Source of the DNA: Piezodorus guildinii | Taxonomy: Eukaryota; Arthropoda; Insecta; Hemiptera; Pentatomidae | Direction: 5' to 3' | NCBI GenBank assembly: GCA_023052935.1 | Contig: CM041292.1 | Span: 85,823,169-85,887,168, forward strand | Length of the DNA: 64,000 nt | The notes under the pieces: generated by a model | Database searches by the model: none | Told to the model about the DNA's origin: nothing | What the model saw: only the letters and a program-made list of their open reading frames with translations | Translations under genes and position numbers: made by a program | Part shown: piece by piece, positions 12,200 to 21,725 of the stretch | How the letters are laid out: the number at the start of each line of letters is the position of its first letter | How positions within the stretch are numbered: position 1 is the stretch's first letter

Positions 12200-12534
12200 A
12201 ATAAAAAAAAAATCTTTAACAATCGAAATATATAGTATAAAATACCAAAATAAGAATTACACATTCCAACCTACATTTATCATTTTTCTATCCTCCCTTG
12301 CCTAACGGCAGTAAAGGGTTTACAACTGGGTTGCCAGCAACATTCTCCATTAGATTCATTCTTTAAGCCAAACTCCAGTTTTTCTTTATGCTTAAGTATC
12401 TTGCCTCGGTCTGCCGTGCGCTAGATTTGAATTGGATTTACTAAAATATTTCTTTCATTCAGAGATGAAATCAATAAAATGCTGGTAGTTTCCTTTGGCT
12501 GCCATCTTTATGAATTTATTATACTTTTTTTTTT

Positions 12535-12715
12535 TTGTTTTTTTTTTGTCCTACCTTACCTCGCCTTTAAAAGCTTTAAGGGGATTTCTCGGGCCAGGGG
12601 GTGAGAGCGGGGGATAAATGCCGAGTTGAAATCCCCCCGACACCGAGACGTGAACTCGTAATTATCTTATCTCCAACTTTCAGATCATCTAGTACACAGC
12701 AACAAAGCTGTGTAG
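12535..12715 (-). mobile_element. tRNA-headed SINE, type B, copy 1 (decayed)
   Basis: This is similar to 29491-29694 and lies in the same orientation. Shared blocks are TTTCTCGGGCCAGGGG, ATAAATGCCGAG and CACCGAGACG. On the minus strand the B box reads GAGTTCACGTCTCGG. Poly-T at 12525-12548 would be the poly-A tail. The A-box side (right end) is badly degraded. The 75-codon frame at 12601-12828 crosses it and is incidental. Confidence 0.6.
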
Positions 12716-12739
12716 CTTACCGTGAAATCAGTCTGCCTA

Positions 12740-13285
12740 GTAAAATTCGTGTAAGACGTTACTGGAAAGTGAGAGGGAAAAAAAAAGAGGCGTCTTCCCT
12801 TAATATCACCTTTAATGAATTTGGGTAATCGGCAACCTAATTAATATCTCCAGATTTACGAATTTACTTCCGAACCATCCCTGTAGAACTTAAATTTTGT
12901 TCATCTTCTGGTTGAGATCGAAAGGTACATCTTTGCTAAGACCTTCACCGCTTCAAGAAGCAACGTTCTTTAGACTTTGGGTCCCCCAGCAGAGCCGTCC
13001 TCTGTGTTGACGCCATGTGCTTATGTTGTGATAAAGATACCTAGCACTGTTTCTTTGTAATTAATCAAACTTCTGTCCTTATGCCACCTTGTCCTTCAGA
13101 TAGTCCAAATGAGGTCTAACATTTAGGATTTTACTCAATCTTATTCTTAGATGTGTCATCATTTCACTAGCTCTTATCCCTAAAATCCCGGATGTCTAAG
13201 TTATTTTTTGTTTTCTATCTTATCCTAATTTTATTTTATTACAATAAAGGTACAAAAATTGATAAAAACCTACTATGAGTCTGGG
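12740..13285. other. Intergenic stretch, partly GC-richer, without recognisable gene
   Basis: The part from 12890 to 13110 is of more balanced composition (for example GACTTTGGGTCCCCCAGCAG) but has no open frame, box motif or similarity to other parts of the window that I can see. The rest is AT-rich. Confidence 0.4.
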
Positions 13286-13289
13286 GATT

Positions 13290-14270
13290 CTGGCCAACTA
13301 ATCTAGAAAAGAAATCAAGCAAAAGATCATACAACCAGCATCATATTTCTTGAAAGAACTACGTTCAAATATTTTACCAATAAACATGTAATGAGAGGTG
13401 ATAAAAAATAACAAATTCTCAGGAGAAGACGGAATAACTAACGAAGTTTTGAAATCTAGAGAACATTTAAATACATATATTTATTTTTAACTAAATGCAT
13501 GAGAAAAAAAGATACCCAATGGATAGTAAACTTCAAAACTAATCTTGATCCACAAGATTATTAGGCGACAGGCGGAACATCAACAGCTACTTTCCTATTT
13601 TAATTGGTTTTAATTTATGTAAGCTCTTCTTCAGCATCAGAATATTAAAAACAATAGATGAAAGCTTACCAAGAGATCAAGCTAGTACAGAAAAAATATG
13701 TATGTAATCGATCATGTTTTCACGATTAATCAACTGATCGAAATATATACAATACAATTTCAAATCCTACTTGGGATTTATCGATTTAAAAAAAACATTC
13801 AATAATATATTATCATAATATAGTATGGACAATCGAACGCAGAGAAGTGTACAAATTGCGTGTCAAAATAATAAATAATATGTACATTCATAATAGGAGA
13901 AATATAGAATTGTAATAAAGAGGAAAAATATTCCCGATAAGGAAAAGCGTTTGGCAGAAGGATTAACTGTCAGCAGGCATTCACAGAAATCACAAAACTG
14001 GAACGAATCTTCGAGTCTCTTTGGGAGAAAGATACATGTCTCTCAGAAGAATGGAATGAATTGTAGTCCGATTGAGAGAGCTACCCAGGGTTTTCGACGC
14101 CATTAGATATGCAAGAAAAATAAAGCGGACTTGACTAGGCAATGTTATGAGGAAATCCAAATACCGCTGGGCAAGAAGAGCTGCAGAGTGAATCCCGCAG
14201 GACAATAAGAGGCGCAAAGGTCGATAACTAAAGCGATGGTCCAACAAAGCAACCAGAACCAATGTTACTT
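13290..14270 (+). pseudogene. Decayed RTE-like reverse transcriptase
   Basis: Fragments in changing frames match an RTE-type ORF2. NNKFSGEDGITNEVLKS (near 13408-13460) corresponds to the RT motif NxKApGxDGIxNExLK. A region near 13690-13800 resembles the IxQLIE and FKKxF stretch before the palm. Near 14098-14250, AIRYARKIKRT and RWARRAAE followed by RRKGR correspond to the C-terminal thumb/connection seen in RTE proteins. No YxDD is legible. The antisense 90-codon frame at 13990-14262 is a shadow. It is probably old, as stops and frameshifts are frequent. Confidence 0.55.
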
Positions 14271-14659
14271 TATGAATGAGATATGCAAGAGACAGGAAAT
14301 TATGAAAGTGCCAGAAACTCCTGTTTTAAGGTTCTGCTTGTCTCCCAATATGGATGGTCTACATGTAAATACATTTAATGTAAATCTTAATTTTCTCTTT
14401 TTTGTCAAACTGGAGGAAGATTATTATTCTTCGTACTTTCATGTAAATAAAAACTAATTAGTATTGCTATTTTAAAGATTTATAACAAACAATATACCTT
14501 ATACTAGATACGGCAGATAATAATCCTTCTTTTGCTCAAAGGCATTACAAGCTTTAATATTTTACAACAGATATTAGTCGCACTGTATGTGCTTTTGCTC
14601 TTATTTTTTTATATTTTGGAGTTAGACCGTTATTTTGATTGTGATAAAGGATGTAAGGA

Positions 14660-15710
14660 TTAGATCAGACTGAAGAGTACAGCAGAACCTTCCCCTCCAG
14701 ACTCAAAACGTTGATCAAGAGGATAGCGCCTCGCCATCTACCGGGGCTAGGCCCTGAGAAGTGGAATCTCACATACCTTCAGCCCATCAATGAACTTGAA
14801 CTCAGACACGGCACCGAGGGAATCGTATATTAGGTAGTTCTAGCTTTTCGAGCCAGGTTCTTCTGAAAACTTAAGAGAGATTTCACCAGCAGGCATCTTG
14901 ACTGAGATAGTGACGAAAAGATCTATCTCGGAGGGGAGATGACGCCTGGAAACAGCCACCTTTACTGGCTGGCGAGGCAGAGGATGTTAGCCGGTAAGGT
15001 AAAGTTTGTTCGTCACACGCAGGGGGGGGCTTGTGAGATGCCGGCGTGACAACGGTCATCCAGCGGCAATCATCAATAAAGAAGACGACCTGGACGTCTT
15101 TATCCGAAGCTTCAGTCCCCGTCGCCTGATTATTGATTTCAGTTACCTTTTTTTCTTTATTTTCATCTTTTTATTTTCTTTAAAAATTTTCACTAATTAT
15201 TTTTCCGCTAATTATTTTCTTGTATCTCAATTAATGTTTCTTTTAAAATTATTATATAAAGCCTTGATTCGAAGATTTTTTTTTTTTTTTTTCGAATTTT
15301 TGCAAATAATTTTTTTTCTCTTTATTTTTTTTAATCACATCAATTTATATACATGTATTCTTTATTTTTTATTACTTATATTCTATTATTTCTCAGATAA
15401 GGTTCCGAATTTCTCAATTTTGATTATTAGAATTTGTTTGTGTACCAGTAAGAACGGATATTTACAAAGTACACTATGTATTTTTAACTATAATAACTAC
15501 TATTGTCCTTTCATCCTCTACCAATTTAACAATTCATATTTAGTAGTATACCTTTTCCTGATATCACTTTACATCCCATTATATGACTAATATCCTCTTA
15601 ACTTGCCATATTAACGCTCAATCTCTAACTGTTCATTTCGAAGAATTCCTAGACCATTTCCGATTTTCGATCGGGCCAGCTTATGTCCTTCTTCTAGCAA
15701 GACATGGGTG
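14660..15710 (+). mobile_element. 5' part of a CR1-like non-LTR retrotransposon (5' UTR and start of ORF2)
   Basis: The part from 14660 to 15130 is GC-rich and non-coding in appearance. After a T-rich stretch, an ATG at 15583 opens CHINAQSLTVHFEEFLDHF, the N-terminal signature of CR1/Jockey-group ORF2 endonucleases (H-x-N-A-Q-S-L). The frame then loses the endonuclease after about 40 residues, and the sequence switches to an antisense Jockey remnant near 15715. None of the endonuclease catalytic residues after the first N is present. The T-rich 194-codon frame at 15006-15590 is compositional. How far the element extends to the left is a guess. Confidence 0.45.
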
Positions 15711-15714
15711 GGCA

Positions 15715-16815
15715 AGATTAGATGCCTGTTCAACCTCACGCCCAGTTACACAATGTTGTTTGACATTTGCCATTATACACCTTCCTGAAGACTGAAGTCC
15801 TTGGAAGCTTCTTCATTCCTTTCTGCAAGGACAATACGATGGCATCTATCTTGGCTGAAGGGTCATGACAGCATTGGCGCTGGATGGATACATAGATCCC
15901 GATGTCATCCGCATGGGCTGCTACCATTGTTCCAGGAAGCTAACTTCAGACCAAAGGTGGCGTGAAAATGACAAACAGCATAGGTTCCAGTACTTACCCT
16001 TGATACTCTCCAGGTGGTATAGCATGTATTCGACAGAGCCTCGCTGACCCGTCCGACAAAACATCTTCCGCTAAGATAGCTTCGGATCAATCGGCGTAGT
16101 GGGACGGGAACCAATCCTCCTCTAGGAAGTAGGATTCACCAGGTGTGGTGCGTTATAGGATAACCACCTAGTCATTAAGAAGGCTTTACCCTTTTAGGGA
16201 GCATCTTTATTAGTACATAAGGAAGTCTCCCCAGAAGACTTATTACCCTTTGTGCGACGTAGATCTTACTGGAATTTGATGAAACTGGCGTAGATAGGCT
16301 TCTCATGAGGGGATGGAGGTAGCCCTTCTGGATGCACTGGAGCATCTGCCTTCCGGGCCTTTTCTTTAGCAGAGCCTTTGCCCAGGAGTTCCTTGATTCC
16401 TAGGTGTCAATAGGTTTCCTCTAGATGTTAGGTGGACCGCCCTCTTCTACGTCCCGTGAGTCCTGACGAGCAGCTAAAACTGGCGTCAGTCATAGTAGAT
16501 TCTTTAGAGCTGTTCAAACCAGAAGAACGTTTTCCAGTTGCGCATTAGACTGCTTTCTGCTGAGTCATCGCATTGATGGTCGGTTTCAAGTCGTAGTCAC
16601 AAGATGTTCATAAGGTCATTTTTCTAGGCATGCAGAGCAAGGATGTGTTCTGGTTGGCTGACTCCTGGGTGGTAGTTGTGATGACTAAATGCAGCCTTTA
16701 ATAGCATTGTGTGTTACTAGCGAGAAATCTATACGATTCTCGGCTATACTCCTTTACAAATCTCTTGGCGTAATCAGTTCTTTCTGGAGCTACTCATTGC
16801 GATATCCTGTCTTTT
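15715..16815 (-). pseudogene. Decayed Jockey ORF2 copy related to the 43682-47962 element
   Basis: Read on the minus strand, it parallels the ORF2 of the 43682-47962 element. RLIRSYLSGRCFVGRV (16040-16095) matches RLIRSYLSRRSFVVRV there. VAAHADDIGIY (near 15900) is the RT active site with Y changed to H in YADD. DAIVLSLQKGMKK follows. The nucleotide block 16205-16330 matches 46271-46410 closely (GGTAATAAGTCTTCTGGG). A part of the RT fingers (equivalent to about 46420-46780) is largely deleted, and there are several frameshifts. The element runs from the linker region (right) to just past YADD (left). Confidence 0.78.
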
Positions 16816-17219
16816 GATTTTAATATTTGATAAATAAAGCTTACCTTACCTAGGGTTTGTCACAGAAAAATAGCTAATTACTGGAAATATACAAATGTCT
16901 CTTACAATCTAAAATTTATTGATAAGTTGTTTCTGGTTTTCTGTTACTCACGAAAATAACTTATATCAGTATAATTTTAATAACACATTATAAATTTTTA
17001 TTTTCACACTCATGCCTAAAATGAATTTCGACTTTTGATGGTATCGATGTGCAAAAAATTAAACTCTAATATAAACATAATATTCATTTGGTTTTCAACG
17101 CATAAACCGATTAATTATAATTTCCGGTATTTCTAGTAATAAAAACAACAACAAATATTAAACGATCCTATTCCAGGAGAGGCTATTGCTTATTCATAAC
17201 ACAGGCTTTATAACATAAT
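16816..17219. other. AT-rich stretch without recognisable gene
   Basis: AT-rich with no repeats or domains recognised. It separates the decayed Jockey copy from the 17220-17830 island. Confidence 0.45.
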
Positions 17220-17830
17220 GACACGAACGAGGTACATTATTAACGATCTTGTCCGGTCATTAAAGGCGTGCGCCCAGCTCTATCTTATCACCACTAAATG
17301 ACGTTTATTGTTCTAATAAAGACGTGGACAAATATGACTCATCCGACGGCCAAGAACGTGAAAGAAACTGCTTTGAAACGTGTCGAAGAGATATGCTATG
17401 TGTGGGATGGAAATGTCTTTAGCAGTTCGCATGCGTTCCGGTAATAAAACTCCACGATGTATTCACAATCCCTTCTAACAATTTCCATTCGCAACAAAAC
17501 AATGTGAGCATCAAAATTTTGATGAATAATTTATTATTTATTGAATAGACGCATAAAATAGTAATTAAGAGACATGGGGGAGAGGTCGTAAATAAGAGAT
17601 CCCGTGTACGCAGAGCGTGGACCAATAAAACAGTCATCAGGAGACTGAGATGTCGACCCATTAATAATATTTTCTTCATCATAATTCTTGGCCTTTGGTT
17701 GTTCCCTATTACACCTGGTTGCCTTAAAACAAGCCTGAGTTTTATTCTGGTACCTGAAATTGCCCCATCGTGCCCATTCGTCTAGTCACTTCATTTTCAT
17801 TCAGTCATTCCCTGTTCCAATGAATTAAAC
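17220..17830. promoter_or_regulatory. Candidate cis-regulatory island with homeodomain-like sites
   Basis: This mixed-composition block has no similarity to the repeats in the window and no convincing frame; the 87-codon minus frame at 17419-17682 has no domain. It carries a cluster of strings of the kind bound by Hox/Caudal-type homeodomains: TTATTAACGATC, GTTTATTGTTC, AATTTATTATTTATTG, CATAAAATAGTAATTA, GTCGTAAATAAGAG, CCAATAAAAC and CCATTAATAA. Clusters of such sites can arise by chance in AT-rich DNA. The block stands out because they lie among GC-rich unique sequence. Regulatory function is inference. Confidence 0.3.
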
Positions 17831-18454
17831 ATTTATCAGGCAATAATATCGAGTAGAAAGCTGTCTTCTTAATTATGATATATACATTTCCTGTCAACCG
17901 CTTATATTTCTATGCAAAAAATATACTAAAATTTAATATATTTCAGGTCTAGAAGGTTTATTGAGCTCATGCACTATACATAAGTTGCGGACATGTTCAC
18001 TATCTTTTTAATGGATCATATTATGGATTATTCACAGAAACTACGAAACATTGCGTTTGGCTGAATGGTAGACTCAGAAAAACACCAACTGTGAACCGAA
18101 GAAATTAGCTTTAAGCTATCCATTTCTTGATGTTCGGCTGTGCATTCGAAGAGATATTAGTCTTATTAACTACGCTGTCTTCATAACCTAATACAGCTGA
18201 AAATTCGAAAATATAATTTACTTGAAAAAATGTAATGCGGTTATTACAGAGATTTAAAAAAAATAAAAAATAAAATAAAACTTGTATCTCTTAAATATAA
18301 ATCAATATCTAACAGATGGATAGATTATTAGATTAGATGGTTAGAAGCTTAAATCTTCTGTGAAGTTTTTTGTAGTTGTTGATCGTTGATCGTTGATTAT
18401 TGTGGTAGTTGATTTATCTGAAAAGAGGTGAGGGAGGAGCAATCACTTCCTATT
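17831..18454. other. AT-rich stretch without recognisable gene
   Basis: No frame, RNA gene or repeat recognised. It ends at the target-site duplication of the 18467-25311 element. Confidence 0.45.
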
Positions 18455-18466
18455 AATAAAGTTGTA
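18455..18466. repeat. Target-site duplication (3' side) of the Nimb-type element
   Basis: AATAAAGTTGTA directly precedes the (TTTA)n tail tract and is identical to 25312-25323. Confidence 0.85.
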
Positions 18467-18543
18467 TTTATTTATTTATTTGATTACAGTTTTAGGTGCC
18501 GTGTACAACAACAAAGGTTAGAGGCACCGTGGTCATAAACTAT

Positions 18544-19407
18544 TTACAGAGATGGGTACAATTTATTTTTTTTCAGAAAAATGAACAAACGTTCTTGATT
18601 CTTTTGGTCCATTGTTTCCTTATAACTTTGTAGAAGAGGCCATGTTCTGCCTGAACTATACAGTGGGCATTCCATCAGGATGTGTTCCACAGTTAGCTCT
18701 AAGTCACAGCGCAGGCATCTCGGCGGAGGTTTCCCTTCAAGCAGGTGCCCATGTGTCAGTCTGGTGTGTCCAATCCTCAATCGTGTTATTATTGATTGCT
18801 CCCTGCGTTGTCCAACTATCTGGGGTAGTGGTCGCGAAACTCCGAAGTTTCGCTTTAACTTGTTGTTCTCCGGAACCTTAGACCAATAGATGCACCATGC
18901 TTCTTTGCACTGCTTAAGTATGGCTGAGTTGAAGTCAGTCCGTATCGTCTTGACGTTGGGAATAGGAAAGATGGAACATGCTTCTTTTGCGCCTGTGTCA
19001 GCCAGTTCATTCCCCGTAATTCCTACGTGGCTTGGCACCCAGATAAATATAATTTTTCTTTTTGTTTTAAATATTAAATTCGAAATGTGAAATATTAATT
19101 GATTTCCTGAATAATGAAAATTTTGGATTCCCTGGAGAGCCGAATAGGAGTCACTGCAAATAAGAAACTGACTGTGGGCTAAGTCTTCAATTAAAGTCAA
19201 AGATAGGTAAAGAGCAAAAAGCTCGGACGTGTATACCGAATAAATGGAAGGGAGACTGTACCGAACGGTCTCATTAGGTAAAACGACAGAACAGCCGACT
19301 TTATCTAGATGTTTAGACGCGTCAGTATAAATACAGGTATAATCTTGATAGGTGGCTAAGAGAGCTAGAAAGCTTTGTTTTAAGATTTCTGGAGGATTCG
19401 TTGATTT
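18544..19407 (-). pseudogene. ORF2 RNase H domain and C-terminal zinc-knuckle tail
   Basis: RNase H would remove the RNA strand after reverse transcription. The frame is open from just below a TAA at 19408 to 18544. Motifs in order are YTDAS (D), SELFAL (E), CSDSYSAL (D) and WVPSHVGITGNELAD (H and the last D), so the full D-E-D-D set is present. A tail with CLRCDLELTVEHILMECP follows. The first ATG in this frame (19200) lies inside the domain and is not a real start. The domain is in the same frame as the RT thumb at 19408-20037, separated only by the TAA. Confidence 0.85.
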
Positions 19408-20527
19408 TTATTTGGATTTCAAAGAAAAATCGAAGGTTGCTGGGATACTTGTCCAAGGAGGTAAGGGGTTTGGAGTGGGAACGTAAAATTTTGGCAAAGG
19501 ATGTGTGTCAGATAGTGGAGGGTAGTTAGAAAGGCGAGAGGGTAAGTTATATCGTGAAAAGTCGAAGAAGTCCGGCGTTGTTTTTAAGCGACCGAGAAAT
19601 TTTAAGAGAAGATAGTGCCTACGGAGCTCTAGGGGCCACTCATCGGCTTCCCACAGTATCCTACTGATAGGACTAGTCCTGAAAGCTACGGTTGCCCTAC
19701 GAATCATTGCGTGGTGAACAGGGTCCAACCTACTTAATATTTTTTTGGATGCATCCCCGTAAATTTCGCAAGCGTAATCAGAGACTGGCCTTAACAAGCA
19801 CCTATATAGTCTCAGCAAAGAGATTATATCGCAGCCAAAGATTGAACCTGAGAGAGTTTTCATAATATTGCATCTTTTAGATAGTTTAGCCAAAAGAGCA
19901 TCAACTCCTAAATATTGAATAGAGTCAGCCCTATTCAGACGACGATACCCAAGGTAGACTGAAAATGGTTGTGCACAATTCCGTATTTTACAGAAATGGA
20001 CTGCAGTTGATTTCGTAAGGCTAAACCTAAAAACCATGACTAGAGGCCCAGGTTTCCAGATTTTGTAATGTTCCCTGAATCACATGTTCTCCAAATTTTA
20101 CGTCGGTAGAGCTGTAGTAAATGAGTACGTCATCCGCGTATAGTGCGACTCTAACAGGTCTTGTTATGAAATTTCTTATGTCATTATTGGCAATGTTAAA
20201 AAGGGTAGGGCTTAAGACAGATCCTTGTGGTACTCCGTTAGGTAGATCAAAATTTTCAGAAAATGAGAGGAGGTTACCTGAAATGTCCCAATTTTGTAAA
20301 GATTCTAAAATGTTGGTTCTCCGACACGAATCGAAAGCGCTTTCCAGATCTAAGAATACCGCGAATACATGCTGATTTTTGGCAAATGATGATTTTAAGA
20401 ATTCGTTAAATTTGAAAAGAAGGTGTGTAGTTGATTTGTATTTCCGAAACCCACATTGTTCTTTGTCCAGAATTTTTCGGGTTTCTAACACCCAGAGAAG
20501 GCGGCGATTAATAATTTTTTCGGCCAA
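19408..20527 (-). pseudogene. ORF2 reverse transcriptase palm and thumb, frameshifted
   Basis: The first piece (20027-20527) carries CGFRKYKSTTHLL, AVFLDLESAFDS (palm A), NGVPQGSVLSPTLFN (motif B) and VALYADDVLIYY (the YADD active site). A one-base frameshift near 20030-20037 passes to the second piece (19408-20037) with FRFSLTKSTAVHF, YLGV and LLRPVSDYACEIYG. Two in-frame gaps are likely: between GNLLSF and LPNGVPQG, where about 20-25 residues are normally found, and after YLGV, where the usual FDRKLTW-like stretch is missing. A TAA at 19408 ends the frame before RNase H. Confidence 0.85.
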
Positions 20528-20587
20528 CTTACATAGAACCGATGTGAGTGCAACAGGTCTGTAGCTATGAATTAATTTTGGGTCTTT

Positions 20588-20599
20588 ATTGGATTTAAG
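20588..20599. repeat. Target-site duplication, left copy, of the RTE insertion
   Basis: ATTGGATTTAAG is identical to 21423-21434. Confidence 0.9.
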
Positions 20600-21422
20600 C
20601 TGTTCGCTTACGTAGACGACATCGACATTGTGGGACGCTCTCTACAGTCCGTGACTGATGCCTTTCTGGCTTTGATGGGTCCTGCCAGCAGACTTGGACT
20701 GAACGTTAATGAGACCAAAGCAAAATATATGGTAGCAGAAGAAATCCCAATTCTAGGCGAGACAGTCACTATCGGGGTTCATAAGTTTGAGAAGGTCTCA
20801 GAGTTCACATACCTGGGATCAGTGGTCACCCAAGATAATAACCCCGATATTGAGATAAGGAGAAGAATAACTGCAGCCAACAAATGCTACTTTGGGTTAG
20901 GCAAGCAGCTAACCAAGCGGATACTCTCTAGACAGACCAAGCTCCACCTCTATAAGACATTGGTGCGTCCCGTACTGCTCTATGGATCAGAGTGTTGGGC
21001 GACTTCAAAGGCGACCGAGAAGGAACTCCTAATTTTTGAAAGAAAAGTTCTCCGCCGTATTTTTGGAGGAGTGAAAGTTGGAGAGGAGTGGAAGCGGCGC
21101 ACAAATCAGGACCTCTACAATGCTTTTGGAGAAGGTGATGTGGTCCGGGCTATGAAGTTAAGACGCCTAAGATATGCAGGGCATATTGCCAGGATGGAAA
21201 ATGGAGAAATGCCCAAAATATTGCTCACTCAGCCGATCCATGGGATAAGAAGAAGAGGAAGACCAAGGTTGAGATGGTCGGATGGTGTGGCGGCGGACGC
21301 TCGCATGTTGCTGGGAGTTAGGAGCTGGATGGCATCGGCTCAAGACCGTGATGATTGGAGGAGGCGGTTGGAGGAGGCCAAGACCCGTGACCGGGTTGTA
21401 GCGCCGTGAAATAATAATAATA
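20600..21422 (+). mobile_element. 5'-truncated RTE-type retrotransposon inserted in the Nimb-type ORF2
   Basis: A plus-strand insertion of 823 bp lies in opposite orientation to its host element. It starts inside the RT exactly at the YVDD box, holds the rest of the ORF, and ends 10 bp after the stop in (ATA)n. A short trinucleotide tail and a near-absent 3' UTR are typical of RTE-clade elements. The 12-bp duplication ATTGGATTTAAG flanks it. The ORF is uninterrupted, so the insertion is young relative to the host copy. Confidence 0.9.
20602..21409 (+). pseudogene. RTE reverse transcriptase, C-terminal part (YVDD to thumb/connection)
   Basis: The frame reads FAYVDDIDIVGRS at its start, then NETKAKYM, FTYLGSVVTQDN, LYKTLVRPVLLYGSECW, FERKVLRRIFGG, LRRLRYAGHIARM and RRRGRPRLRWSDG, the usual series downstream of the catalytic aspartates in RTE/BovB-like ORF2 proteins. 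It ends at a stop near 21407-21409. About 269 codons are open without interruption. Fingers, palm A/B motifs and endonuclease are absent because of 5' truncation during insertion. There is no start codon of its own, so expression is unlikely. Confidence 0.88.
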
Positions 21423-21434
21423 ATTGGATTTAAG
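21423..21434. repeat. Target-site duplication, right copy, of the RTE insertion
   Basis: ATTGGATTTAAG lies immediately after the (AAT)n tail and is identical to 20588-20599. Confidence 0.9.
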
Positions 21435-21725
21435 TAAAGGAATTACGGTTGCCGATGACCATGTTCTGGGGAAAGATTTATTGGTCCACAAATTATTAAT
21501 CAATCAGATCGATAACAGATCGATAACTACTGTAGGGGACGTTTTAATAAAGTCAATATGAACCTGGTCCGGACCTGGAGATTTCGAACGAGAAGTATTT
21601 ATACTGTGTTGAAGCTCTTCCATAGTAAAAGGTAAGTTGTACGTCTCGGAATCATGATTAGAGATAATGGTCCGTTGTAATTGGTTTTGATCAGGTGTGA
21701 ATGGATTTTTTGAAATGTCGCGCAA
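21435..21725 (-). pseudogene. ORF2 linker and RT fingers of the Nimb-type element, upstream of the RTE break
   Basis: Minus-strand frames read RDISKNPFTPDQNQ, then FTMEELQHSINTSRSKSPGPDQVHIDF (the SPGPDxI RT-0/1 motif) and LWTNKSFPRTWSSATVIPLLKSN. The RTE insertion interrupts the frame there. It resumes at about 20587 with DPKLIHSYRPVALTSVLCKLAEK. A TGA at about 21504, next to a tandem AGATCGATAAC repeat (about 21508-21530), breaks the frame once more. Confidence 0.8.

Noticed and set aside
15006..15590. 194-codon open frame
   Set aside because: Mostly T-rich DNA giving F/L/I/Y-rich low-complexity peptide; it overlaps the CR1-like 5' region and ends before the recognisable ORF2 start.
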